The translations under genes were made by a program, and so were the position numbers. A stretch of DNA of 64,000 bases from Fasciolopsis buskii (Eukaryota > Platyhelminthes > Trematoda > Plagiorchiida > Fasciolidae). Position 1 is the first letter of the stretch. Each line of letters begins with the position of its first letter. The notes under the pieces are model-generated. The model worked only from the letters and a program-made list of their open reading frames with translations. It was not told the origin of the DNA and made no database searches. The stretch lies in NCBI GenBank assembly GCA_008360955.1, contig LUCM01000735.1, positions 1 through 64,000 of the forward strand, given 5' to 3'. Shown here piece after piece: positions 12,401-23,889 of this stretch.

Positions 12401-14286
12401 CCTTGTCATTTGGTTAAACTTGAAGCATAAAAAGAAGAGCTTGGTTAGTTGCTAATTCTGCTTTACACAGTTGACAAGGTTGGTTTCGGAAATAGGTTTG
12501 TGCCAGATCGACTGCTGATCGTAAAGAACGTGAAGTCACAATTGTTGAACCGTATGCCTTACACCGTTCACTCCGAAAGGGAGTCATTGGGACTAGTTCC
12601 AATGATCAGATCAGTGCAACAAGTGATTTGCCTACAGGAAGCCACAGATGATTTACCTATCATCATGATGTTTATGGTCACCATGAAAACCGAATTCCCC
12701 TGTCCGTATTTACATTCGGAGAGATGCCTTGTGTAGTCCATTTCCTTGGAAACAAGATTAAATTCTAAATATCTATGCCTCTCGGAATCGTGTTTTCTTA
12801 TTAGCAGCTAAAATATTTTGACGTGAATTGTATACATTGCTCCAAAATCTGACGAGAACAATCGAGATGAACTGTTATAGTTTTTATTTTGATCTTCATT
12901 CTCTCCTTAGTTGTGAAAATCTTAGACTGGTTGACAGATGGCAAATTTCTGTGGCAAATTTGTCACACTTTTGCCGCGAGCTTGGTCATGCATGAAACAA
13001 GAAAGCAAGCATGGTTAAACTACAACATATTCTTGTTTACCCGGCAAACATTTGTATTCCAGTTTGATGGGTGCATTCAACTGGGCACAATCGGATGACT
13101 TGTTGGAGAACAGAGAATCGAACGATACGCGGCACATGTTTCGACCTTCGCACATGTGTCTGATGGTCTGAAACAGAGGCACAGGAGAGGTATAACCACA
13201 AATGATTTGGCGAAACATGACTCAATGCACAAACGAATTTGAAACGATGAAACATGCATACAAACAGAAAATAAACACCATGTCCACTTTGACTGATTCA
13301 CATTTATGGTGGATAAACCGAATGCGGTTGAGGACGAAGTTTATCATAATTTTGATCTCTTGCTCTATTCTTCCGCCCTTTTCGTCTTTTGTCCTTTCAT
13401 TCTTTCTTTCCTATTTCCCTCCCTTCCTCCGTCTCTCTCTCTCTCCCTCCCAAAGAGGCTTCAGAAAGACCACGCATACTAACTGTAAACACTCTGACCG
13501 GTGGCCTGCTTGGTGCATGCGCAGCGTTCGTTTGAGCTTTCGTGGTAGCAGAGACGAGCACTGTTGAATTCATTGCGATGTTCAAATGCCCAAACATGGC
13601 CCGTCACGTATCGTCCCTGATCAGCAAAAGATAACGGCTGTTGTCGGAAAGGAAAGCAAAAGGCTTCGTTTGTGATACCAAAAGACCCGAAGACAACTGT
13701 GGAAAGAAATGTGTTATTGTCAGAAGCCAGCTATACATATGGTTGTCCGCAAAATTGGATGGGTCATTTGGCTGAAAAATCTGCCCGAGGCAGTGGTGGA
13801 CTAAGGCCATAGCAATACTGTTGGATTGTCAACAGTGAAGATACTAATCCAATCCATTTTTCAAACCGTCTGATCGACGACATAACAGCTACAGGCCACA
13901 GTAATGGTTACTTTGACTACACAGTTCCACAACCTTGCGGTTAGGTAGACGAGAATGCGTTTTCACCTATCCGAAACCCCTGGGATCTGTTGGACAGTTT
14001 TCGAATCTTGACTGCCGATGATCATTCACGGTAATATGAGCGTTTTAGTGAACTTCATTTCCAAGCCTGAGATCCTTGTGAAGACTTTTAAACTGTATCA
14101 TGTAGTACGTCAACTATCAGAAAATACATTTACTAGGCGATCAGAATATGATTAGTCATGATAAACATTACACTAATTTTCCACCGTGAGTTTATCCGGC
14201 AATTGATCATTTTGGGCCAATCGGCGACCCTAATTTTAAGGCTCAACAACCCTTCTAATCATACATTTAGATCTGGCAGTTCCATT
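9487..14286. other. Intronic or intergenic DNA with simple repeats
   Basis: No convincing exon. A TA/TG compound microsatellite lies at 11595-11632, a CT-rich tract near 13385-13450 and homopyrimidine runs near 12140-12160. A GC-rich patch at 13490-13530 contains GTGCATGCGCAG, close to the palindromic NRF1-type site found at animal promoters. No first exon with a clear donor was found beside it. Confidence 0.35.
11595..11632. repeat. Compound (TA)n/(TG)n microsatellite
   Basis: About nine TA units followed by GCA and about eight TG units. Confidence 0.9.
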
Positions 14287-14492
14287 CTATTCAAAATCGG
14301 TTGAAATACACCAAAACGCAACACTATGCTCTTTTGATTCGCTCGGTTTAACACATGAACATATGCCAGGGTCGGTAAATGAGCAGTCCAGTTTCAAAAT
14401 TCGGTTGGCAGTTGGTTGGAACTGGCATCGTTTGTGATTACATGAAGTGATCAAGAACAGAGGCCGTATCCTTGCAAATATTGTGCTGAAAG
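14287..14492 (-). CDS. Candidate exon, second half of a SUEL-like domain
   Basis: A frame entered in phase 1 after an AG acceptor (AACGACACAG) runs to a stop at 14287; the true end may be an unmarked donor before that. The protein contains SCNHKRC, then 13 residues, then DCSFTDPG. This C-x4-C-x13-C pattern is close to the latrophilin/EVA1C SUEL second half (C-x5-C-x12-C). A hydrophobic run, RPLFLIT, sits before the first cysteine, where SUEL domains have the strand before their RC. A later cysteine (AFWC) could be the last of the domain, but the loop before it is longer than usual. It lies between the 17.0 kb exon (first-half-like) and the 4.1 kb exon (next first half) on the same strand. Acceptor is mediocre and the domain call is by eye. 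Confidence 0.35.
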
Positions 14493-16938
14493 CTGTGTCG
14501 TTAATCTTGATTAGCAATTAACTAACAAGTTTAGACCTACCCAAATCCGCATAAGCGAGTCCACGCATGAACACACTTAGACACACACGCACACACACAC
14601 ACACACGACGCGGGAGAAAAGCGATCTGGTCAATTTGTCCGCCGTTGACACCAGTCGTGAGGAGTAAAATTAACCAGTCCCGCTGGGTGAACAAAGATTA
14701 ATGACCAATTCTTCCAGTTTCACTTCTTTTGTACTGACGAACTGACTGCAAGTGTAACTTTGCATGCGGCTGCCCACCCATCCACACTTGGGCGGTGGGA
14801 TAGCACAAACCATCTACTCGTTTTCCGTCCTTCATCCCCTAAACGTGTACATGTGTTTCACACGCATACACCACGAAGTGTACACAATTCAGTTGGCAGT
14901 GTATTCTCTATCTGTAACACTGTAAACGGAAGATAAAGTGCTCAGCAAGTGAAATTGATCAAAAGCGTTATAGATAATAGATGACCTTTTGAATGAGCAT
15001 GACAGGTCATAATTGATAAGTTGTTGAGCCGGACCTTTATTGAAAAAAGCTTTTTGTAAGGCAAACGTTTTGAAAGAAATTCAAATTACTATTTTACTCA
15101 CAACTGAAATTGGTTGACGGCGGTGTATTTATCAGGGAAAGGAATCCAAATCAGTAATTAGATCGGAAATTAGGTATTTATAAGAATCGCTCATTATTTG
15201 CTAATTGATACCGAATTCATGCCCGCAGCTAATAGCACGGAGAATCGATAAAATTGGTCCCCCTTCGCGGGACTGTTGACTACACTTCCAGTTTTTTCTC
15301 ATGTTACATCAGAATCATAACGGGGGCGGTAAATTATTTCGGTGGAAGTGACTACTCTTCGGGATTATTCTACGGTGGCTTAATGCATTTAGTCCCCAGC
15401 TGGGTGTTGTCTGTGGATTTGTCAGTTGATTGACAGTGGACGATGTGACCAGAGGTGAAGCTTTTGCAACTGATGCCAAATTCAACCATCAGAAGCTAAA
15501 CAGAACTTATTCGACGCTGTGATTTCATGAGAAGTAGAAATTTCAGCTCACATTTCAGTTAAGGAATGGCCCACTAAACATGTCTAGTCCTCAATTCGTC
15601 ATCGGAAACAATGAAAATATGACGAAAGGGTTTCGTCTGGTTCGTTAGGAATTTTGAGAAATTAACTTTCTCTGATCTACAGAGAAAGTCTTGAATCGAT
15701 GAAAAACATCTGACAATTTGATTAAGCGTTGTACTATTACTACTACTGTTACTGCTAATGCTCCATTTTCATAAAAGTAATAACTACCTATCGTTGAGGA
15801 ACATTTACAGTCTTTCATATTTCTCGCGTTCCTATGGGCGTTGAGCGACAACTTAACAGACAATCCATATAACATGAATTCTAAGCGGATATGAACTTAG
15901 GTGCTGTGGAATTCCGAGGAAAGGAACGATATTCAACCATTCAGGAAAGGATTGTTGGCCATTATGGGCAGAAAATCACAGAGAAATACTCGTGTTCTAT
16001 AAACCAGATCACGAAACTGGTGAATGAATCTCCTGTGCCGTCTAAATCCTAATGGCACCAAACGATACAACAGTAAAAAATTCACACACTTGTTTCCGTT
16101 CATTGTCTATTTGCCTGTTCGCGTGGGTCTTTTTGAAACGAACATAGACGAGTGACTTCAAAAGGTCCCGCTGTTAGCGAAATGACATTTCCGCGCTGAC
16201 GGATTCGACCTTGAGTCTTGTGAGTTTGCTTCTTCGTGCAGTTCATATCTGCCGATTTATTTTCTCGATATCTGTCACGTCGTCACCCTGGTCACTTGCA
16301 GGAACTGAACAGGAAACTAAGGCTCCGATGTACGCGCTATTCGATCTGAGTGCAGATGTCAAGACGTTCGGAGATAGCCAAATTTATGGACACTGAGGTA
16401 TTCCAGTGTTGACTTCACATTCTAGTTTGAGGGTGGTTAGATGAACGTCATGATCTTCCAGTATGAAGGCGGTATTTTTAATGTGTTTTGTGTGTGAGTT
16501 TGTGTCTGCTAAGGAAGTCATGGTGGTGGAGAGCAAAGATGAAATGCACAACGGGAAACCTTAAAAAGGAAAGAGCATTTCATGCTGAGACGTGCACCAT
16601 TAAGTACATCTGAGTGCTCATGCTACGCGCGCCGTAGACCATTTGATATACAACTCAGCGGTGGTCTGTGGCCAGTACATGTGAAGTTATGGTGAAACGT
16701 TAAATGGTACAGCCGATTCATTGTCATTTAATTTGAAAACCACTTACATTTTACAAACTTTCGCTGATGATGACGATATAAAAGAAATGCTTCAGTGAGA
16801 AAGACGGCACGTGGTAATCCGAGCGTCGGTTCATTAGTACTCCTGACGAGGACGCTACTCTCGACAAATGCTCTTACTTGTTTGACTACTTAAAGCTGAT
16901 TGTGGGATGCTTCTTGTTTCATTGGAAGACTAATTTAC
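14493..16938. other. Intron-like DNA
   Basis: Would be the intron between the two SUEL half-domain exons if they are one gene. Holds an AC microsatellite (14577-14606) and a short decayed TAC/TGC tract near 15730-15765. No exon seen. Confidence 0.35.
14577..14606. repeat. (AC)n microsatellite
   Basis: About 14 CA units with one interruption by GC. Confidence 0.9.
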
Positions 16939-17084
16939 AAGTACCAAAGCCAACCTGCAGCCGTTCATAAGACTGTTCCACTTGCATAATTCCTTGAATA
17001 TTTACTCCAGGTCTAACCACTGGGAAACAATTAAGAGAAAGCATAATTCCATGAACCGTCTGATTCCAAACCTTGCGATGACGA
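16939..17084 (-). CDS. Candidate exon, first half of a SUEL-like domain
   Basis: A minus-strand frame of 48 complete codons between an AG acceptor (TTTCAAATAAGTTTAG) and a donor, ACTT|GTAAATTAG, phase 2 in and phase 1 out. An alternative donor, CTGCAG|GTTGGC, lies 16 bases earlier. The segment VHGIMLSLNC has the C-x8-C spacing of a SUEL start, with valine in place of the first cysteine. After an insertion comes IMQVEQSYER, which keeps the I, Y and R positions of the usual strand plus YGR turn. Phase 1 out fits phase 1 in of the 14.4 kb candidate. Missing first cysteine and the insertion lower confidence. Confidence 0.33.
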
Positions 17085-17571
17085 CTAAACTTATTTGAAA
17101 ATGACTTTCTTTCCATACTTTCTGCTCTGATGTAGTCTATCGACAGCCGATGATACAATGTTTATTGTCCACGCAATTCGCCAATGGACACTCGAGCATG
17201 AGAGAAAACCATAGTTTGGAAGCAAATCACACCAGTTCTACTATGACCAGTTTGATTAGCTGCTGCCCTAGATATTCATTAGCGAGCAGGCAACTGACCA
17301 CGCGGTGGACGGTGACTCGGCACGAGCGCGTTCCCCCGCAAACCTATTAAGAGGCAACAAAATCCAGGTCAGTATTGTAATGCATCTAAAGAATAGTTTT
17401 CTAAATATAAACGTTCATTATTCTGCATTCGGTTTTTTGACCTCTTGCTTCGGATACATGCATATTAAAGTCCTATTCGTGGAGTTCGGTTTTTTGCTGT
17501 ACATTGGACTACTGTGCCACTCGTGATCACTGGTCCGGTTGGATGAATTAAACACTGGCTTCTGCGTATAT

Positions 17572-17575
<4 letters not shown>

Positions 17576-17632
<57 letters not shown>
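17576..17632. repeat. (TA)n microsatellite
   Basis: About 28 uninterrupted TA units, preceded by TGCGCA. Likely length-polymorphic and prone to cruciform extrusion. Confidence 0.97.
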
Positions 17633-17633
<1 letters not shown>

Positions 17634-18289
17634 CACTACTTTGACTGCTGCAATCGTATCGAAGATGGTCCACCTAGAAGTGAACGAGAAAATGACCAGA
17701 TGTGACGGCAGCTAAACAGGGTTCAGCTGTCTCCTTCAACTGTCGAAATTTGTGTTTGAAAGACAAAGCCCGTATGTCAAAGTTGAAAAGAACCTGCTGC
17801 TAATTTTTTCTTCGAAGCCCGTAGCTAGCCGTTTCATTCAATAAGTAAAGAATTTATTCAACTGAGAGAGAAATTGGATGAGAGTTACTCGCTTTCCTTA
17901 ACTCCCACTTTCATAGTTGATAATTTTACCTGCTCCTCTACGTACAAAATTGAATCGATCTGAGGACATGATTGGGGATATATAATTCATTTGATTCCGT
18001 TACGGGCTTCATAGACCTCACCAGCAATCGGCCCTACAATAAAGAATTTCCTTATAGTCAAGAAACGTTAATGATCACAGGATGTTTGTAAATTTATTTC
18101 ATTTTACTTTGTTCTTTTTACGCAAACTGTACATTATTTTAGAATCTGCTCCACGGATTACTACCTAACGACATAGTGAATGGGTTCAGCAGCTTCAGTA
18201 CTTTTCCTTTTACAACAAAATTTCCCCTCGCAAATGGCACCATCGCATTTATTATTAATTTGTTATCAATGCCACCGTTTCTTCCTTGT

Positions 18290-18410
18290 TGTTACTGCTA
18301 CTGTTGACAGGAGTAACAGTGGTAATAGTACTTGGAATAGTGTTACTATCAGTAGCAATGGCCGCAGTAACAGAAATAGTGTGGGTGTTAGTAGTATGCA
18401 AAATTACATG
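18290..18410 (+). repeat. Decayed AGT/GTA-type triplet tract
   Basis: Alternating AGTAACAGTGGTAATAGTAC-type sequence in which almost every third base is T or A in register with AGT. An eroded trinucleotide array of the same kind as that at 29.1 kb. Confidence 0.6.
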
Positions 18411-21400
18411 GTTGACATTGAGTAGTAAGTAAATTTGTTTCCAGTAGTAGGTATTTCTTCTCGAAACTGGCTATAAACAAACTGAAAAAATCAAGGCTTT
18501 TCACACCGATTGTTGCGGTTCAAATCCTTCAACATTCTCATTAACCTGCATGATACTCCCCTCCATTTCGATAGCACATCATCATAAATTTGGCAGCGGA
18601 AAGGGCTTTCCACCGGTTTTTCGGCATAACATGTTAGCAAATGTTTAGGGAATGCAATATGATGACTATGGTAGGATTTATTTTTATCGATAATGACTTT
18701 TCAGCCTAAGAGTACAAACTATCTGAACAACAGCAGCGGGAACAAAAGCAACATCTAACGGGACCGATCATTTGGACGTGTTCGAATAGCTAACTTCGCT
18801 CACCTGGCGACAGAACCGACTGTGGCCATTTGTCATTTGTGGATTTGTTTAATGGACAATAGAATTCAGCATTCACCATCCGGTCTAGGCCGCTAACGCA
18901 AATATTTGTCGGTCCCGGATGTTGCAAATTTCATTTTTCATCGGACTACACTTCAAAATGTGGGCAATGTGGTTAGTGCAGTTCATCTTAGCCCTGGCTG
19001 CTAGATCACTCATCGACTGCGATCGGCATGTCTAATCTGCAAGTCCTCCTCTCTCGATCCAGACATATTTTAAGTGGTCACTGGAAATGGCCTGCTTCCG
19101 ATAAAGAGCAAAAAGTAACTTGGTTTTGATAAAAGAACAAATTTATTTTACAGATTTATCGAGGACCACTGACGTTTGAATTGATGACTATATGAATTCG
19201 TATAGCAAATGGTTCGGCCACCTGCTTTCACTTATAATGAAACCAATGTATTAGTTATCTTTCCTAGGCCTGAATTCGATTGTTCATTGATTGAGTGACC
19301 ACGGCAATCGTGGAGGAGTTTTGTGAAGCTGAACACTTTCTTTGACCCCTTTGAATTCATTCTAGTCCAAATCTGACTGGTCTCAGTGGAACAGAGGTCA
19401 TTGCACGTGGCTAGAATATATAATTTTAATTATTTCGAATTTTCTAGTTAATTTATGTCTCAACCTGTGGCTTAGGTAGTGCACATAGAATGACAACTGA
19501 GACGGAATAAGAGAACTGATTAACAGACTGGGAGTTAATTTCTGTGCCTATTTGTGTTTCAGGTCACAGGTTTCCAATTTTCTGTCTGCCGCCCTGGTTA
19601 ACAGCTTCGAGTGCACTGGGTTATCCCACTGAACTGCATTTTCACTTTAGTTGAACCGGTTTTAAGTGTAGCTACAACAACGAGACAAGCTGAACAGCAG
19701 TCCATGACTGATTGACCGTCAGTCATTGGTCACCGGCCTACTCAATCTCTCATTGTGACTCATGCTCATGATGCCGAATGGAATCAAGGATCAAGGAGAT
19801 ATCCATTGATGCCCTGTGTGATGGAGAAACTGCCCACTGTAGCAACTGACAAATAAAAAGACCGAACGATCGCATCTAATATACCGTAGTTGCAGGGGCA
19901 ACGTAGTGTATACGGATTGTTCACCATTTAATAATCGACAGGGTATCACGAACAGGAAAAACTGCAACATAATTTTGGACTGAAAGTCGGCTGCATGCTC
20001 TAAAAATGGTCGAATATAAAATGAAATCATCGTTCTTGGTTAACGGTAGGCCTTAAATGGTCTTGAAACCATAGTAACATCAACTGCCCAAGTGAAATAA
20101 ATTTATCTAATAAACGAAATACATCAGGGAAGAAGTCGAAGAATCTTCTCTCCCAAGCTCATTCACTGCCCGGCTGATCGACTGGCTGGCTGACCGATTC
20201 ACCCATTTTAAGGGACTGATGACATTTGGAAATTTATTGGTATTCCGTGGTGGATTTATAACCGAAGATCCGTGAATCAAATGAGCAAATCAATCAAAAC
20301 GAATAGAAAAATGGAGTTGAAATCATGACATTAGCGCTGCAAGACTAACGGAAAGACAGATCATCTAGAAGTGTCATCAGAGATAGATTCTGTGGGATGA
20401 AGAAAATAATCTTCCAGGTAGACATTAGCCAGAATAATCGAAGGAACACAGCCGGACTGATAGGTTAGTAAATACACCTAAAGTTTGCGACAAGGATAAA
20501 ACGGACCTGAATCACTTAGACAGCATTATCATCGATTTCGTTTGATTGTGGGCGGGAAATAACTATAGAGGGTTCATACCCTTGGCTTGTCATATGGCGC
20601 CAGTGAAACCACGTCGCTGATACTCTCCCCTCTCGCCATACTCCAATTTATGGTTGTCGCTAGGATATTTCGGGATGCCACAGCCACAGTAGCTGTGCCG
20701 AACAGACCAACCAATGGTGCAGTAAGGTTTCACCTCTTTTAGAATCGGTAAAAGAAGAGGATAATAAGGGTCATGGGAAAGACTGACGTGTTTCAACTTT
20801 GAGGCCAGTTGGCCTTACCGTGTCTCTATTGCTAATTCTTCAAACCTCCTGGGCGTGTGCTCGTGCGTGTTGGAGGAACTCAAATCGCATTGTTCACTTT
20901 GCCAATTAGTCCTGATTTTGGAACTGAAAGTGTGCCTAGGTATGCGTGTATGCGTGAGTGTTTTGTGTTAAGGCATTATTTTGTAGCCCCCATCCAAGCA
21001 CCCAGTCATCTGGTTTTCTCCTTCTATGGACCTGTCAATCTGTGAAATACATCAAGAGCCAACAGACTAATCCCACCACTCCTTGTCGTTGGTCAGAACA
21101 AATTAGTCCTATTTGCCATAAGAGACCATAACAACGAGATCCCATTCGATACGGGACCACTGTACTGGAGCTGTCTGACTGCTCATTTTTGGCTAATCCA
21201 CCCACTGGGAAGCGGGGTGCCGGTGTGTATGCATGTGACCACTCAATCACCATCTGCTGATACATGATTTGATGAGTCCCTATGTATGACTCACTGCACA
21301 TGTACTCCTCGGAGGTTTCGCAAAGAATGTCAGCTACACAATTTTATTTGGACCCGAGTCCGACGCCTTCAGGGTGTGATCGGTTCCACGAGTGTGTGCG

Positions 21401-23889
21401 TGGTTCGTGTCAAGCCCTTACATTTTGTAGCGTTTAGTTTTCCTACATTTCAGTTCGTCATATCTCTTTGCATTTGTGTTTCTATGCCTGTTCATGATTG
21501 AAGGATTGGTTGCAAATCTACGAGCTATTTTCCTTGAGATTCATCAGGCGGTCAATGTATCGCTTTAAACCCTTTTTCCGAATGATGTTACCGAGAGAAA
21601 CTATGTGAGATTTCCCATTCCCAGGACCACCCCAGAAAGCAAGTAACAACAGTATTCTATTTTGGGATAAAAATGCAGTTTAACAAAGTTCACACATTCA
21701 CACCTTATTGCATCAATGAACTCCCGTGCATCTGTCGCTGTCGACTGTCCGTTTTCAAATGCATGCTCGATTCCTCCCAGATGTGAAGGTAACCTGGTGT
21801 TCATTACGTGTGCATGAAATCTTTTTCATCAGCCTAGATGTAGGAATATATTGGTCTGGAGGTGTAAACATGTTTCCTAATCCGTTTGAGAATTGAAAAG
21901 GATAAAAAATGCCCCGATTATTTCCAGTTGATTGAACTTTAACTGTGGCCAGATTTCCGCACTGCAAATTGTGTCCAACAAGTGGGGTCCCAAATGTGCT
22001 TCAGCCGATTCCGGGCTATCCCCTCCCTATCCCTCCGAAATGTTGTGATTGAACAACTACTAACTGCTTGGTTCACTGTTGGGTTCCTCAGGTTTCGCAA
22101 ATTGGGGTCGCCGAGTACGACAGCCTGCCCTTATGCTGCTTCGCTTAGGGAGAAATGAAGCCTGGTAGTTTAAATTTGCATGTCATAACAGTCACTGGTA
22201 ATCGTCATACAAGTCAACTGACCAGCAATTGCTTGTGGCCAGTTCAAGCAACAGATCACTACAGTTCCACTTTTGAGAATAAAAGTACATCACATTTGGC
22301 CTAGTGGTTCTCTTAACCCGCTGGCGAGAGAAAACTCACTACTCTACGTACTCCAACCTTGCCGTGAATAAGCGTAGGTCATTCGGCTCACTCCGTTCAT
22401 ACCCTTGTGTCAATTAAGTTCATCCAAAAGGTAATAATCATGGTGTCGGAAGACTAGGAATGCTGTTCCATTGTTGAAACCTTTCGCAATCTGTTGCTGC
22501 GTTGGATCGATCGGTTTAGTATTTAGTATCGAAATCATATCAGCCGAAATACTGATACTAAATGCTACCAAACAACAGTTGTTTCACAGTGACTAGAGTT
22601 TGTCGCGAAGGAAACTGCTTGGTTTCTAGATTTAGTCGATGAAGGCGTCCTTTTTTAAAGCACAAAATCGTGTTGTCTGTCCAACGAGGTTGGAGTGTCG
22701 TGTTTTGACAGATGATTCGCAAGGCACTGTAAAGGTACTGGGTGTTAACTACCAATTTGTCTTCTATGATGGTGTTCTCTACCTCCTTCTGATAAATTCG
22801 CGGCAATGAATGCAATCCATTTATTGAAGGAAGGATGTAAATAGTCCATAATCGATTTTTATCCGTTGTTCGAACATTTTAATCCCGAATATATTAGTAA
22901 ACGGTAGTTCAAGCATTTCCATGGGTAGCATTCTACGGTAGCTTTTTGTGATTATTCGGCAATCACCAACCGTTGCTAATCTATCCTGAGGGTCTTTGGA
23001 TTTATCACTTGTTTGTTCGTAGAATACCATAGCCGAGGCAAAGTCCTACAAGTTTCGCTGTCAAATCGCATTGTTGTGAGTCTAATCTTATGCGATCCAT
23101 TAAATCAACCTCAGACAGTGTGCGTTGTAAGAAACACCATTACACGGAGCTGTAGCCCGCAAGAGGTCCAACGATCATCGTCTGAAAATGTTAGCGTGAA
23201 TGTCGTAGGTCGATGGCCGACCACTTCCCTGAACCCATAAGGCTCCGAACAGCACCATCTTCCGAAAGCTCATGTACTTGGTTGCGATTCCTCGAGCGCA
23301 AAAGGAAGTAAAGAGTGAAACAGATGAAAAAAAGAAAAACCTTCCACTTAGCCAGAGGACTTCGTTAGATGGAATCGGCTGTTTTCAAACGTTTCACATA
23401 GTCACTTCGATATTTCTGCAAATGGATCCCAGTTCAAAACCGAAGACTTATTCCCTTCAGCGACTGAGTGCTTACTGAGTGGGATGCGCATGCCTAAGAC
23501 TTGATGCAGCAGTATATCAATGGATGGTCACGCCATCGGTGATGAATATGGCTTCCTTTAAATTTTTATTCACCCTTCATCTTCTGTCTCGAACCAGATC
23601 TCTTTGCCCAACCTGCCTACCTATTGTCAAATTAATAACACCCGATGGTCGAAACCGTCCACTGTCAAATAGTGCCGTGATTGGTTCTCACTGAGCCAGT
23701 ACACATTTAGCCCGAATCACGTCAGACCCTGAGTCTGTACTCCTACCATGTGTGCATTCTCACGCAGGCTGGCTAACAGGCGTATTTAGTCTTAATGCGT
23801 TTTTTGCTGCAGCTCAACGGCCATCAACGCAAACCACAATTCTGATGGGCCGTCGAACACTTGTCTGATTCAGTTGTTCACAGCAGGTA

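Larger units (their letters stand above)
17085..23880. other. Intronic or intergenic DNA
   Basis: Contains the TA tract at 17.6 kb and a decayed triplet tract near 18.29-18.40 kb. A possible plus-strand exon lies at 17282-17367: 28 codons ending CAG|GTCAGT, hydrophilic, no domain. A minus-strand frame at 21040-21200 after CCCGCTTCCCAG has a hydrophobic second half but no good donor. None is strong enough to list as a gene. Confidence 0.35.

Noticed and set aside
17418..17636. Frame of alternating Tyr-Ile
   Set aside because: Translation of the TA microsatellite.
18500..18560. GGTTCAAATCC box resembling a pol III B box
   Set aside because: An 11-base match occurs by chance, and no A box lies at the right distance.
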